A stretch of DNA of 64,000 bases from Lamellibrachia columna (Eukaryota; Annelida; Polychaeta; Sabellida; Siboglinidae). The notes under the pieces were generated by a model. That model was not told the DNA's origin, searched no databases, and worked only from the letters and a program-made list of their open reading frames with translations. Below, piece after piece: positions 55,001 to 64,000 of this stretch (position 1 is its first letter; the number at the start of each line of letters is the position of its first letter). Made by a program: the position numbers and the translations under genes. The stretch spans positions 19,053,060-19,117,059 of the forward strand of contig OY759274.1 in NCBI GenBank assembly GCA_963662155.1, written 5' to 3'.

Positions 55001-58000
55001 GCATTCTGTCCGAGGGTATGATCATGTGTGCCAGTACGCCAGACAAGGTCGAGATCATCACTCCACCAGAGGGCAGTGCCATTGGTGACAGGATCATCGT
55101 TGATGGCTATGCAGGTAAACAGAACATCTGATGTGATTTAACAACATTTATTTAACATGGTTGTCATCCGAGGCAACAAAGAAGCTATTGGCTTATTGAG
55201 AGTCCAACAATTCTTCATCTATATATAACCCTCCCTTCTGAGATATTTGTAAATTTTGTCTTTAGACATATTCACACTACTAGCATTTACACAATCTCTT
55301 ATCTGTAGATAATTTGTTCCATTCATTTATTGTGCTCTGAGAATTAGTACTTTCTTATATCTAATCTACACTGTTCCTTAACTAACGTGGCTTTGTGTCC
55401 TCTAGTTCTACTATGTTTCTTAAGTGAGAAAAAAATATTTCTATCAATATTTTCATACCCATTCAATATCTTAAAAACTTGTTGATCTCAATTTGATCTC
55501 CTCTTAACCTCCTTGTCTCTAGGGTTGTTAAACCACATTCTTTTAGGCGCCTTTCAGTGGAAGACTTCAATAAAGATAGCAACAACTGGTTTTTGTAGTA
55601 GAATTGATATAACAAGTGTATGCTTTTAATGATTTGTGATTTAGAAAACAGGAAATTGCTGCCCTCGATTTCAAGATAGTGAAATAGATCTATCATAACA
55701 CATAGACGATATTTACTGAAAGGATTCTTTCCTGCACAATTTCCCCTTAAGGGGTCCTTGCCCCACCCTACCCTACATAACTTTGTTGAGACATAAGTAA
55801 AGAACTTTTCTTGGTGATGTATTCGTCTAAGCTAGACATTAAATAAATAAAAATCAGTTTTTTGAGTGATTTAAATCCTGATTTAAAGGTTCCTCCTTAA
55901 TTATCTTAAAGGTTCCCCCTTAATTCTCTTAAAGATTCCTTCTCAATTATCTTAAAGGTTCCTCCTCAACTTTCTTAAAGGTTCCTCCTCAATTCTCTTA
56001 AAGGTTCCTCCTCAATTCTCTTAAAGGTTCCTCCTCAATTCTCTTAAAGGTTCCTCCTCAATTCTCTTAAAGGTTCCTCCTCAATTCTCTTAAAGGTTCC
56101 TCCTCAATTCTCTTAAAGGTTCCTCCTCAACTTTCTTAAAGGTTCCTCCTCAATTCTCTTAAAGGTTCCTCCTCAACTCTCTTAGAGGTTCCTCCTCAAC
56201 TTTCTTAAAGGTTCCTCCTCAATTCTCTTAAAGGTCCTTCCTCAATTCTCTTAAAGGTTCCTCCTCAATTCTCTTAAAGGTTCCTCCTCAATTCTCTTAA
56301 AGGTTCCTCCTCAATTCTCTTAAAGGTTCCTCCTCAATTCTCTTAAAGGTTCCTCCTCAATTCTCTTAAAGGTTCCTCCTCAACTCTCTTAAAGGTTCCT
56401 CCTCAACTCTCTTAAAGGTTCCTCCTCAATTCTCTTAAAGGTTCCTCCTCAATTCTCTTAAAGGTTCCTCCTCAATTCTCTTAAAGGTTCCTCCTCAATT
56501 CTCTTAAAGGTTCCTCCTCAATTCTCTTAAAGGTTCCTCCTCAATTCTCTTAAAGGTTCCTCCTCAGTTCTCTTAAAGGTTCCTCCTCAATTCTCTTAAA
56601 GGTTCCTCCTCAATTCTCTTAAAGGTTCCTCCTCAATTCTCTTAAAGGTTCCTCCTCAATTCTCTTAAAGGTTCCTCCTCAGTTCTCTTAAAGGTTCCTC
56701 CTCAGTTCTCTTAAAGGTTCCTCCTCAATTCTCTTAAAGGTTCCTCCTCAATTCTCTTAAAGGTCCCTCCTCAATTCTCTTAAAGGTCCCTCCTCAATTC
56801 TCTTAAAGGTTCCTCCTCAATTCTCTTAAAGGTCCCTCCTCAATTCTCTTAAAGGTTCCTCCTCAATTCTCTTAAAGGTTCCTCCTCAATTCTCTTAAAG
56901 GTTCCATCCTCAATTCGATTTTTTGGTAGTCTCATTTGAAATTCATTTTGTGAAAAATTAAACCTACCTAGTATCCACTGCAACATGCTAGCTCGTTTGT
57001 GCAACTTTTGTATGTAGTTTTTGTGAAATCACCAGAAAAACTATTAAATTACTTAATGTTTGGTGAGTGAAAATAGAAAATAGACTTGGTGAGTGAAAAT
57101 AGAAAATAGACTTTCACCTGTGGTGAAATTTTTTCACTGTCATGTGATCAGCAAGAGGACGCAAATCACGCCCATGATCGGCATTGACCCTCACAGTGTT
57201 TACCATTTTGGATATCCAATATTTTGAGTATTGCCAGATCTACCTAAAGTAAAATCTTTCAATGATTTAAAAAAAAATAAGCATATTTTTATTGAATCGA
57301 CTGTGGATGTTACGTAAACTATTAACACGCTATATATTTGGACACCAATGAACCAGATTTGCGATAGGCTAAATCAGTTGAGAATGGAGTTTTATATCAA
57401 ATAATTTATATCAAACAACTCTGCTAATGACAACAACTGGGGCATGTTTTGAGAGAAATATCTGAGTTCTTCACAATACATAGAACATTAAATCATTGGG
57501 GGTTTGCCCATAACGGATGGATTTTACCCAGCTATTTACTCAGATGTTTACTGAACTGACCTATGTAACATGAGATTAATTGTCAATAAAACATTGTCAG
57601 TTTCTCAGATAAAATTAACTTGGGCTTTCTCAGTTATGGAACCAACTCTATAGAATTCACTAACAAGGAGTTAGTTTTAGGCCAGTAGAAAACTACAATT
57701 TCACCATCATTAATCCAGCTAGAGTAGGTGTGTTATCTTACTCCTTTCAGGGTTTCACCTATGACCCCAAAAAACTACTATTGTTTTCAAAATTCTCCCC
57801 ACTGTTACCAGGTACCTTTCAACAATCGAATTACCCGTTGTACTTATCACGTACAGTTGTTCGTATCGCCATGCGAATGCAAAATGGTTTGCATTGTTTT
57901 TTCTTCGATTGTTCAAATTTACGTAATACAAGGGCAAGACTATATGGGTATTTTTGTTAGTCTTTGTAACTGTGGGGGAGGGGGTGGGGGTGCAAAACTG

Positions 58001-58250
58001 TGGGGGTGGGGGTGCAAAACGTTGCGATCATTTCAACCAGTTCAGTCAGTGAAAAATGTATATTGTATATCCGTCCACAGGTACACCCGATCCCCAGCTG
58101 AATCCCAAGAAGAAAATCTGGGAGGCAATTAAGCCTGGGCTGCAGATAAATGGAGCAGGAGAGGCGACGTACAAGGGTGCCGTCTGGAGGGTGGAAGGGA
58201 AGGACGAGCCATGTAAAGCACCCTCTATGACTAACTCACCTATCAGCTAG
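45913..58250 (+). CDS. AIMP1: Aminoacyl-tRNA synthetase complex-interacting multifunctional protein 1 (AIMP1/p43), complete
   Basis: Family role: AIMP1 is a scaffold of the cytosolic multi-tRNA-synthetase complex that binds arginyl-tRNA synthetase through an N-terminal helix and tRNA through its C-terminal EMAPII domain. Coding exons 45913-46015, 48085-48198, 48572-48700, 54315-54517, 54946-55114 and 58081-58250 join with consistent phases into 295 residues; the human protein has 312. Residues ~1-73 form a coiled-coil region rich in E, K, Q and L. Residues ~74-130 are an Ala/Pro/Lys-rich linker. From VIDVSRLDMRVGCI the OB-fold EMAPII domain continues through HPDADSLYVEDVDLGE, LCNLKPAKMRGILSEGMIMC and LNPKKKIWEAIKPGL to SMTNSPIS and a TAG stop. 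An acceptor-like tttttgtag at 45880 suggests a non-coding first exon. Head to head with TBCK. Confidence 0.97.
46016..46780. other. AIMP1 intron, left part
   Basis: Unique AT-rich sequence with E-box-like tcacgtga sites near 46410 and 46680. Nothing else recognised before the 42-bp array. Confidence 0.5.
46790..47950. repeat. 42-bp minisatellite in an AIMP1 intron, about 28 copies
   Basis: Units of catctagtcatcatgaggac then gggtcccgtagacgttgttcat, with 39-bp variants lacking ttg and point variants grouped in recurring blocks. The period keeps two plus frames open for about 330-346 codons of pure repeat (HHEDGSRRRCSSSS type). There is no start context, no splice link to AIMP1 and no non-repetitive coding part, so I do not call a gene. 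Confidence 0.96.
48085..48198 (+). CDS. AIMP1: AIMP1 coding exon 2: coiled coil
   Basis: IVSQCRAEEEKLTAENTNLR then RDVNQLKERLIQAEIQNG, matching LRVENAKLKKEIEELKQELI and QAEIQNG of human AIMP1. Flanked by ccctccag and gtaagt. Confidence 0.97.
48290..48440. repeat. ~22-bp tandem repeat, about 6 copies
   Basis: Units of gtacaaatactaatataggg plus aaa, degenerate, in the intron between AIMP1 coding exons 2 and 3. Confidence 0.88.
48572..48700 (+). CDS. AIMP1: AIMP1 coding exon 3: linker
   Basis: RQVPLPTAVAATAAVPKQSS, then QPDKPAAKSADENNQTAKKA and KK: an Ala/Pro/Lys linker as expected between coiled coil and EMAPII domain, poorly conserved in sequence. Acceptor cttgttacag, donor G|gtattt. The phase joins directly to the exon at 54315. 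Confidence 0.88.
49135..49325. repeat. 36-bp minisatellite, 5 copies
   Basis: Near-identical units of acatcttgagatcgttacag then ctgtgagaccacataa. Confidence 0.96.
49435..53735. repeat. 33-bp minisatellite in an AIMP1 intron, about 130 copies
   Basis: Units of gagatgtagttgaatgcaag then aggtcccatgtaa, with class variants (gagaccaag, gatatccc, and catggaa in the last third). Classes recur in a fixed order, giving higher-order repeats. Because 33 is a multiple of three, one plus frame and several minus frames stay open for 500-1436 codons; none has unique sequence or start signals. On the AIMP1 strand most units contain gtaaga and gatgtag, a loose donor-like and acceptor-like pair. Confidence 0.98.
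53840..54160. repeat. 23-bp minisatellite, about 14 copies
   Basis: Units of gtacctgaaagtacatgatg plus ggt. A seven-unit block is duplicated: the same order of variants recurs about 161 bp later. Ends about 155 bp before AIMP1 coding exon 4. Confidence 0.95.
54315..54517 (+). CDS. AIMP1: AIMP1 coding exon 4: start of EMAPII domain
   Basis: A Lys/Pro-rich start (AKPKKEPQKP) leads into VIDVSRLDMRVGCIINAKKH, PDADSLYVEDVDLGEG and RTVISGLVKHVPLDG. These are the hallmark OB-fold motifs shared with AIMP1 and bacterial Trbp111-type tRNA-binding domains. Acceptor tatttcag, donor GGG|gtgagg. Confidence 0.98.
54946..55114 (+). CDS. AIMP1: AIMP1 coding exon 5: EMAPII domain
   Basis: MVNRRAVFLCNLKPAKMRGI, LSEGMIMCASTPDKVEIITP and PEGSAIGDRIIVDGYA match NRMVILLCNLKPAKMRGVLS of human AIMP1. 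Acceptor ttgtgcag, donor G|gtaaac. Confidence 0.98.
55140..55560 (-). mobile_element. CR1 LINE 3'-end fragment
   Basis: Minus-oriented tail (agagtccaacaattcttcat) followed by the end of the reverse-transcriptase frame, including [20 protein letters not shown] and QIE. Matches copy B at 11240-11660. Confidence 0.88.
55840..55890. mobile_element. Short hAT-element end fragment
   Basis: agttttttgagtgatttaaa followed by tcctgatttaaa matches the right-end motif of the hAT element at 43729-44527. It directly precedes, and may have seeded, the 23-bp array beginning aaaggttcc. Confidence 0.55.
55883..56910. repeat. 23-bp minisatellite, about 45 copies
   Basis: Very homogeneous units of aaaggttcctcctcaattct plus ctt in the intron between AIMP1 coding exons 5 and 6. 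Pyrimidine-rich on the gene strand. The rest of the intron (56911-58080) shows no gene; a G-rich run (gggggtgggggtgcaaaa type) lies at 57973-58018. Confidence 0.97.
58081..58250 (+). CDS. AIMP1: AIMP1 coding exon 6: C-terminus and stop
   Basis: TPDPQLNPKKKIWEAIKPGL, QINGAGEATYKGAVWRVEGK and CKAPSMTNSPIS end at TAG. Matches KELNPKKKIWEQIQPDL and TMSNSGIK at the end of human AIMP1. Acceptor ccgtccacag. Confidence 0.97.
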
Positions 58251-58322
58251 CTATGGAACTACTTGTGTCTTCAACGAGTGTCTTGAGAAAATGGCGCATT
58301 TAAAAAGTTGTTGTGTATGAAC

Positions 58323-58328
58323 ATTAAA
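58323..58328 (+). terminator. Candidate AIMP1 polyadenylation signal (attaaa)
   Basis: The first attaaa variant lies 73 bases after the AIMP1 stop, just before the repeat that starts at 58380. No AATAAA is closer. Position only; not proven. Confidence 0.4.
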
Positions 58329-58379
58329 GTGGATCCTGTTGTAGAAATGTACACTTGGTGTAGTATATTTGAAAAGAAT

Positions 58380-58740
58380 ATCAAACAGAGGACTCTCGCA
58401 ATATCAAACACAGAGGACTCTCACAATATCAAACACAGAGGACTCGCACAATATCAAAAACAGAGGACTATCGCAATATCAAACACAGACTCTCGCAATA
58501 TCAAATACAGAGGCTCTTACAATATCAAACACAGAGGACTCTCACAATATCAAACAGAGGACTCTCACAATATCAAACACAGAGGACTCTCACAATATCA
58601 AACAGAGGACTCTCACAATATCAAACACAGAGGACTCTCGCAATATCAAACACAGAGGACTCTCGCAATATCAAACACAGAGGACTCTCACAATATCAAA
58701 CACAGAGGACTCTCGCAATATCAAACAGACGACTCGCAAT
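58380..58740. repeat. ~24-bp minisatellite downstream of AIMP1, about 15 copies
   Basis: Units of cagaggactctcacaatatc then aaaca, with length variants lacking aca. May be transcribed as part of a longer AIMP1 3' UTR. Confidence 0.94.
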
Positions 58741-58804
58741 TTGGAACAATTTTTGTAACTTGGCAAGACTGTTCCATATATCCAATGTTCTTTATATCCT
58801 TAGG

Positions 58805-61375
58805 TATGAGGGAGGGTGACCACTAGGGCAGGGTAGGACGAGAGAGAGGGTGACCACTAGGGCAGGGCAGGACGAGAGTGCGACCACTACGGCAAGGCAG
58901 GACGAGAGAGAGGGTGACCACTAGGGCAGGGCAGGACAAGAGAGAGGGTGACCACTAGGGCAGGGTAGGACGAGAGGGTGACCACTAGGGCAGGGTAGGA
59001 CGAGAGAGAGGGTGACCACTAGGGCAGGGTAGGACAAGAGAGTGCGACCACTACGGCAGGGCAAGACGAGAGAGAGGGTGACCACTAGGGCAGGGCAGGA
59101 CGAGAGAGAGGGTGACCACTAGGGCAGGGCAGGACGAGAGAGAGAGTGCGACCACTAGGGCAGGGTAGGACGAGAGAGAGGGTGATCACTAGGACAGGGC
59201 AGGACGAGAGAGAGGGTGACCACTAGGGCAGGGCAGGACGAGAGAGGGTGACCACTAGGGTAGGGCAGGACGAGAGAGGGTGACCACTAGGGCAGGACGA
59301 GAGAGAGGGTGACCACTAGGGCAGGGCAGGGCAGGACGAGAGAGGGTGACCACTAGGGCAGGGCAGGACAAGAGGGTGACCACTAGGGCAGGGTAGGACG
59401 AGAGGGTGACCACTAGGGCAGGGTAGGACGAGAGGGTGACCACTAGGGCAGCGTAGGACGAGAGAGTGCGACCACTACGGCAGGGCAGGATGAGAGAGTG
59501 AGGGTGACCACTAGGGCAGGGCAGGGCAGGACGAGAGAGAGGGTGACCACTAGGGCAGGGTAGGACGAGAGAGAGGGTGACCACTAGGGCAGGGTAGGAC
59601 GAGAGAGAGGGTAACCACTAGGGCAGGGCAGGACAAGAGAGAGGGTGACCACTAGGGCAGAGCAGGACGAAAGAGAGGGTGACCACTAGGGCAGGGTAGG
59701 ACGAGAGGGTGACCACTAGGGCAGGGTAGGATGAGAGAGAGGGTGACCACTAGGGCAGGGCAAGACAAAAGAGAGGGTGACCACTAGGGCAGGGCAGGAC
59801 AAGAGAGAGGGTGACCACTAGGGCAGGGCAGGATGAAAGAGAGGGTGACCACTAGGGCAGGGCAGGACGAGAGAGAGGGTGACCACTAGGGCAGGGCAGG
59901 ACGAGAGAGAGTGCGACCACTAGGGCAGGGTAGGACGAGAGAGAGGGTGATCACTAGGACAGGGCAGGACGAGAGAGAGGGTGACCACTAGGGCAGGGCA
60001 GGACGAGAGAGGGTGACCACTAGGGTAGGGCAGGACGAGAGAGGGTGACCACTAGGGCAGGACGAGAGAGAGGGTGACCACTAGGGCAGGGCAGGGCAGG
60101 ACGAGAGAGGGTGACCACTAGGGCAGGGCAGGACAAGAGGGTGACCACTAGGGCAGGGTAGGACGAGAGGGTGACCACTAGGGCAGGGTAGGACGAGAGG
60201 GTGACCACTAGGGCAGGGTAGGACGAGAGAGTGCGACCACTACGGCAGGGCAGGATGAGAGAGTGAGGGTGACCACTAGGGCAGGGCAGGACGAGAGAGA
60301 GGGTGACCACTAGGGCAGGGTAGGACGAGAGAGAGGGTGACCACTAGGGCAGGGTAGGACGAGAGAGAGGGTAACCACTAGGGCAGGGCAGGACAAGAGA
60401 GAGGGTGACCACTAGGGCAGAGCAGGACGAAAGAGAGGGTGACCACTAGGGCAGGGTAGGACGAGAGGGTGACCACTAGGGCAGGGTAGGATGAGAGAGA
60501 GGGTGACCACTAGGGCAGGGCAAGACAAAAGAGAGGGTGACCACTAGGGCAGGGCAGGACAAGAGAGAGGGTGACCACTAGGGCAGGGCAGGATGAAAGA
60601 GAGGGTGACCACTAGGGCAGGGCAGGACGAGAGAGAGGGTGACCACTAGGGCAGGGCAGGACGAGAGAGAGTGCGACCACTAGGGCAGGGTAGGACGAGA
60701 GAGAGGGTGATCACTAGGACAGGGCAGGACGAGAGAGAGGGTGACCACTAGGGCAGGGCAGGACGAGAGAGGGTGACCACTAGGGTAGGGCAGGACGAGA
60801 GAGGGTGACCACTAGGGCAGGACGAGAGAGAGGGTGACCACTAGGGCAGGGCAGGGCAGGACGAGAGAGGGTGACCACTAGGGCAGGGCAGGACAAGAGG
60901 GTGACCACTAGGGCAGGGTAGGACGAGAGGGTGACCACTAGGGCAGGGTAGGACGAGAGGGTGACCACTAGGGCAGGGTAGGACGAGAGAGTGCGACCAC
61001 TACGGCAGGGCAGGATGAGAGAGTGAGGGTGACCACTAGGGCAGGGCAGGACGAGAGAGAGGGTGACCACTAGGGCAGGGTAGGACGAGAGAGAGGGTGA
61101 CCACTAGGGCAGGGTAGGACGAGAGAGAGGGTAACCACTAGGGCAGGGCAGGACAAGAGAGAGGGTGACCACTAGGGCAGAGCAGGACGAAAGAGAGGGT
61201 GACCACTAGGGCAGGGTAGGACGAGAGGGTGACCACTAGGGCAGGGTAGGATGAGAGAGAGGGTGACCACTAGGGCAGGGCAAGACAAAAGAGAGGGTGA
61301 CCACTAGGGCAGGGCAGGACAAGAGAGAGGGTGACCACCAGGGCAGAACGAGTGAGGGTGACCACCAGTATATTT
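58805..61375. repeat. ~34-bp minisatellite with ~760-bp higher-order repeats
   Basis: Units of gaccactagggcagggcagg then acgagagagagggt, 27-36 bp. A fixed order of about 22 unit variants is repeated nearly identically around 59255-59584, 60020-60310 and 60780-61070, an offset of about 760 bp. Open frames here are repeat by-products. Confidence 0.97.
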
Positions 61376-62040
61376 TAATATATTTGAATTTCTGGGGGGC
61401 TTTGACATATCCTGCCTATAGCGGAGCGTATCGTAATAATAATTAATAATAGTAAATACACATATAATGACTAAATTGAAATATGATAATATTAAAGTCA
61501 AATTAAATTTAACTTTAAAAGGCACCTCTCCTCCATCTCCAACGAATCATACGATATGGTGGCGGAGTACCACCAAAATGACTTCAAAAACAAAAATAAA
61601 TTAACACCAGATAGGTGCTTGGTGTATATTATTTACAGAAAAAAAAGAACATGACTTGCAGTGAGACAGTTGTTTTATCCAAAATTATTATGTTTTGAGC
61701 TTTACAAGAAAAAACGAAACACAGCTCACGTTATACCTTTCACTTGAATGTATGTACGTGTATGTATGTGTGTATGTACGTGTATGTATGTTAGCAAATT
61801 TTCAGCAATGTATGCATACAGGAAAATTAGTGTACATTAAAATTACAAGTGAACTAGGACTAATTATTAATTAACCATCACATTTGCGAGGCATGGCCTT
61901 GCACACCAACAAGGGTGCCTTGTGCACCAAATGGGGTGCCTTGTGCACCTACTGGGGTGTCTTGTGCACCTACTGGGGTGAGAAGAGGCCAAGTAAGCAC
62001 ATTTGCTCATGAAAAATCACCAGAAGGTTAATTACACTGT
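61376..62040. other. Intergenic sequence with two small repeats
   Basis: A tatgtacgtgtatgtatgtg run at 61745-61790, and about five 18-bp copies of ggggtgccttgtgcacct at 61890-61980. No gene is supported. Confidence 0.7.
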
Positions 62041-62050
62041 AATTGACAAT

Positions 62051-62119
62051 TTAATGTTTAATTACATTTGACAGGGTCATCACAGGCACGTTCCTGACAA
62101 TCCTGTTCACAAGGTCAAC
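62051..62119 (-). CDS. Possible terminal exon of an unknown minus-strand gene
   Basis: After an acceptor-like gactggtccag the minus strand reads VDLVNRIVRNVPVMTLSNVI then KH and a TAA stop, which looks protein-like. I do not recognise the family, and no partner exon is certain in the remaining 1.9 kb. It could be a chance frame. Confidence 0.25.
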   Translation of the reverse strand, partial: VDLVNRIVRNVPVMTLSNVIKH

Positions 62120-62441
62120 TCCTGGACCAGTCACATGAAAGACATTATTACAAAGAATCGCGCATAAAAGGTGATCATAGTTGAACAAAATTAATCTAAC
62201 CAAACAAAATAACATAATTTTAACTGACCAGTTGTGATTGCAATACATTTTTTACCTCTAATTGACCACACCAATGGCATTTACAACATATAAAGTAAAT
62301 TTGCCTAAAATATCACCTCAAAATATTTCCTATTAGTAATTAGTAGTAATAATGATAACATTGCTGTGGTAGCAGTGATAGTAGTAGTGGTCAGTCATAC
62401 AACTGTAGTAGATGTGGTGATGATGACTAGGTCTAACACTG

Positions 62442-62591
62442 CACAGTAAAACCTGCTGTAGCAAACATGCAGTGTGCAATTCACACTTAAACTTAGTTCC
62501 AACTAAACTTGATTAGGTTTACAAGTTTAACAGCCCCTCTATACTGCACACAATTCTCCAACACTGTTTACTGTACAGAGGTTTCACTGTG
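62442..62591. mobile_element. 150-bp inverted-repeat element (MITE-like)
   Basis: The left end cacagtaaaacctgctgtag and the reverse complement of the right end (cacagtgaaacctctgtaca) match over about 25 bp. No coding sequence, and no clear target-site duplication. Confidence 0.7.
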
Positions 62592-62599
62592 TTTAATAC

Positions 62600-64000
62600 C
62601 TGCCTGTGGAGTACACAGCTCCCTCCTGTCTGGCTACACAGTGTACATGAGAGAGCATGGCTGGTTATTCTACATTACAAAGGCATTGCTTAAACTAATG
62701 GGAAATGGAAGAAGCTTGAATAGTTTTACACATACATATACTCATTGTATAAGTATACTTGTATAAGCATGTGTACCATTGTCCATACACTTTGTGCATT
62801 CTACTAATTATGCAATATGAAATACCTTTTTAAAATAGACCTAATGTAGGCATATTATATTTACATTACAACACACAAACATATATTTACATTACAACGC
62901 ACAAACAAAGTAACAAAACACTAACTGATATTTACACAACAGATAAAAGACATGGGACACGCAGTGTCAATGTCACCCCACTCTGTCCAACAGTCAAGTT
63001 CACAACCATTCAAGGTCAACAGGTAGAATCATCGTCACCACAGCTGTGCAGGGGTCAAGGTCACTGAGACAGAGATCAAATGGGACAAAACATTTATCAC
63101 CAGGAGTTTATACCCAGCAAGCACCGCGATGGGTAAGTAAAGACATCTTAATAGAGACCTCCGCCTGCTGCACCATTACAACGCCTGACACATGAACAGA
63201 ACAAACAGTTTGATTTATCACACACAATATAGCAGACCATCATGTTGTATCACACAGCACTTCATATCAACATGCATGTCACCACACATGCACATAACCC
63301 CGCCCGCACGTGCATGTCACCCCGCCCATACGTGCATACAACCCCATACGTGCAAGTCACCCCACCCATGTCACCTCACGAATCTTGCTGTACATGCATG
63401 TCACCCCATGCCCGTAATGGCCCCACACATATACGTGCATGTCACCCCGGCCATACATACATGTCACCCCATGCCTGTAATGGCCCTGCCCTAAACCCCT
63501 AACAAAGTTTGACACAGATGCAAGTGAGATTACCCACTGCAAGTGAAGAGCACCACCGTTAGTGAGCTCCACGTACACAGAAAATATTTACATATTTCTT
63601 AGCCTGCCTTCTAGAAGGAACGGTGAAGCCACACTGAACACCATGATGCAGTTATCTGAAGGAACTGTAGCTGGTGAAACCTGAACTAGAGAATCTGGAG
63701 TTACATAAAGAGTGATAAGAAATGTTTCATGCACTCCTAGAAATAGTTACCTTCTCTGTCACTAACGCATTCCACTGTCAATGAGAGGTAATGCATAGAA
63801 ACTTCCCTGGCAGGAACTATACAAATGAGGTACAAGTTTTAGAATGATATTGGATCAATTCCAGACTAGTTTACACTAAGCCACTGTGTGCAGTGAAAGG
63901 ACACACACATTTGTGTCTTCAAGAGAAGCGATCTTCACCTTTTCTCTTTCAGGGTCAACCGCACAACCTGGTTCCATCAGCACAGTTTATGTTGCCGCCT
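62600..64000. other. Right-end sequence without an assigned gene
   Basis: Contains a degenerate cacgtgcatgtcaccccgcc-type repeat at 63260-63480. A good acceptor-like tttctctttcag ends at 63952 on the plus strand. On the minus strand a short frame from about 63977 (MEPGCAVDPEREK) precedes gtgaag. Either could belong to a neighbouring gene that continues beyond the edge. Confidence 0.3.

Noticed and set aside
59255..61070. Minus-strand Pro/Leu/Ser-rich frames (96-109 codons) repeated three times
   Set aside because: Translation of the ~34-bp minisatellite; the threefold repetition reflects its higher-order structure.

Overview
The window is animal (metazoan) nuclear DNA. Short coding exons with GT-AG introns carry two conserved animal genes, and the rest is mostly tandem repeats and transposon debris. 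There are no prokaryotic features. A lancelet (amphioxus) or another marine invertebrate fits best. The TBCK/AIMP1 pairing, CR1-type LINEs, a tRNA-derived SINE and the extreme load of intronic minisatellites all point that way. I also recall, unverified, that minisatellites overlapping exon-intron boundaries were reported in amphioxus. The species cannot be fixed from sequence alone.

Minus strand, 38399 down to about 1374: a nearly complete TBCK gene (pseudokinase, TBC Rab-GAP domain, rhodanese domain). I placed 24 coding exons with matching phases, about 860 codons. Only the last 50-60 codons lie beyond the left edge. The introns contain at least a dozen minisatellites, the largest 6.7 kb, plus two CR1 LINE copies lying tail to tail, CR1 fragments, a LINE reverse-transcriptase fragment, a foldback element and SINEs.

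Between the genes (38.47-45.88 kb): a ~3.1 kb element with ~65 bp terminal inverted repeats and a degraded MULE-like zinc-finger reading frame, a perfect 42 bp hairpin, two opposed LINE reverse-transcriptase fragments, and a ~0.8 kb hAT-type element with a target-site duplication. The shared promoter should lie here.

Plus strand, 45913-58250: a complete AIMP1 gene (multisynthetase-complex scaffold with C-terminal EMAPII tRNA-binding domain) in six coding exons, 295 residues, with a 4.3 kb 33-bp array in one intron. TBCK and AIMP1 are also head-to-head neighbours at human 4q24, so this is conserved microsynteny.

Right end (58.38-64 kb): two more tandem arrays, the second with ~760 bp higher-order repeats, a small inverted-repeat element, and one possible terminal exon of an unknown minus-strand gene.

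The most striking observation is that several TBCK minisatellites are copies of that gene's own exon-intron junctions. Each unit carries a few codons of exon plus a working-looking splice site, so single introns end in about 126 tandem acceptors or begin with 4 to ~14 tandem donors. Using any copy but the true one would shift frame or hit a stop.
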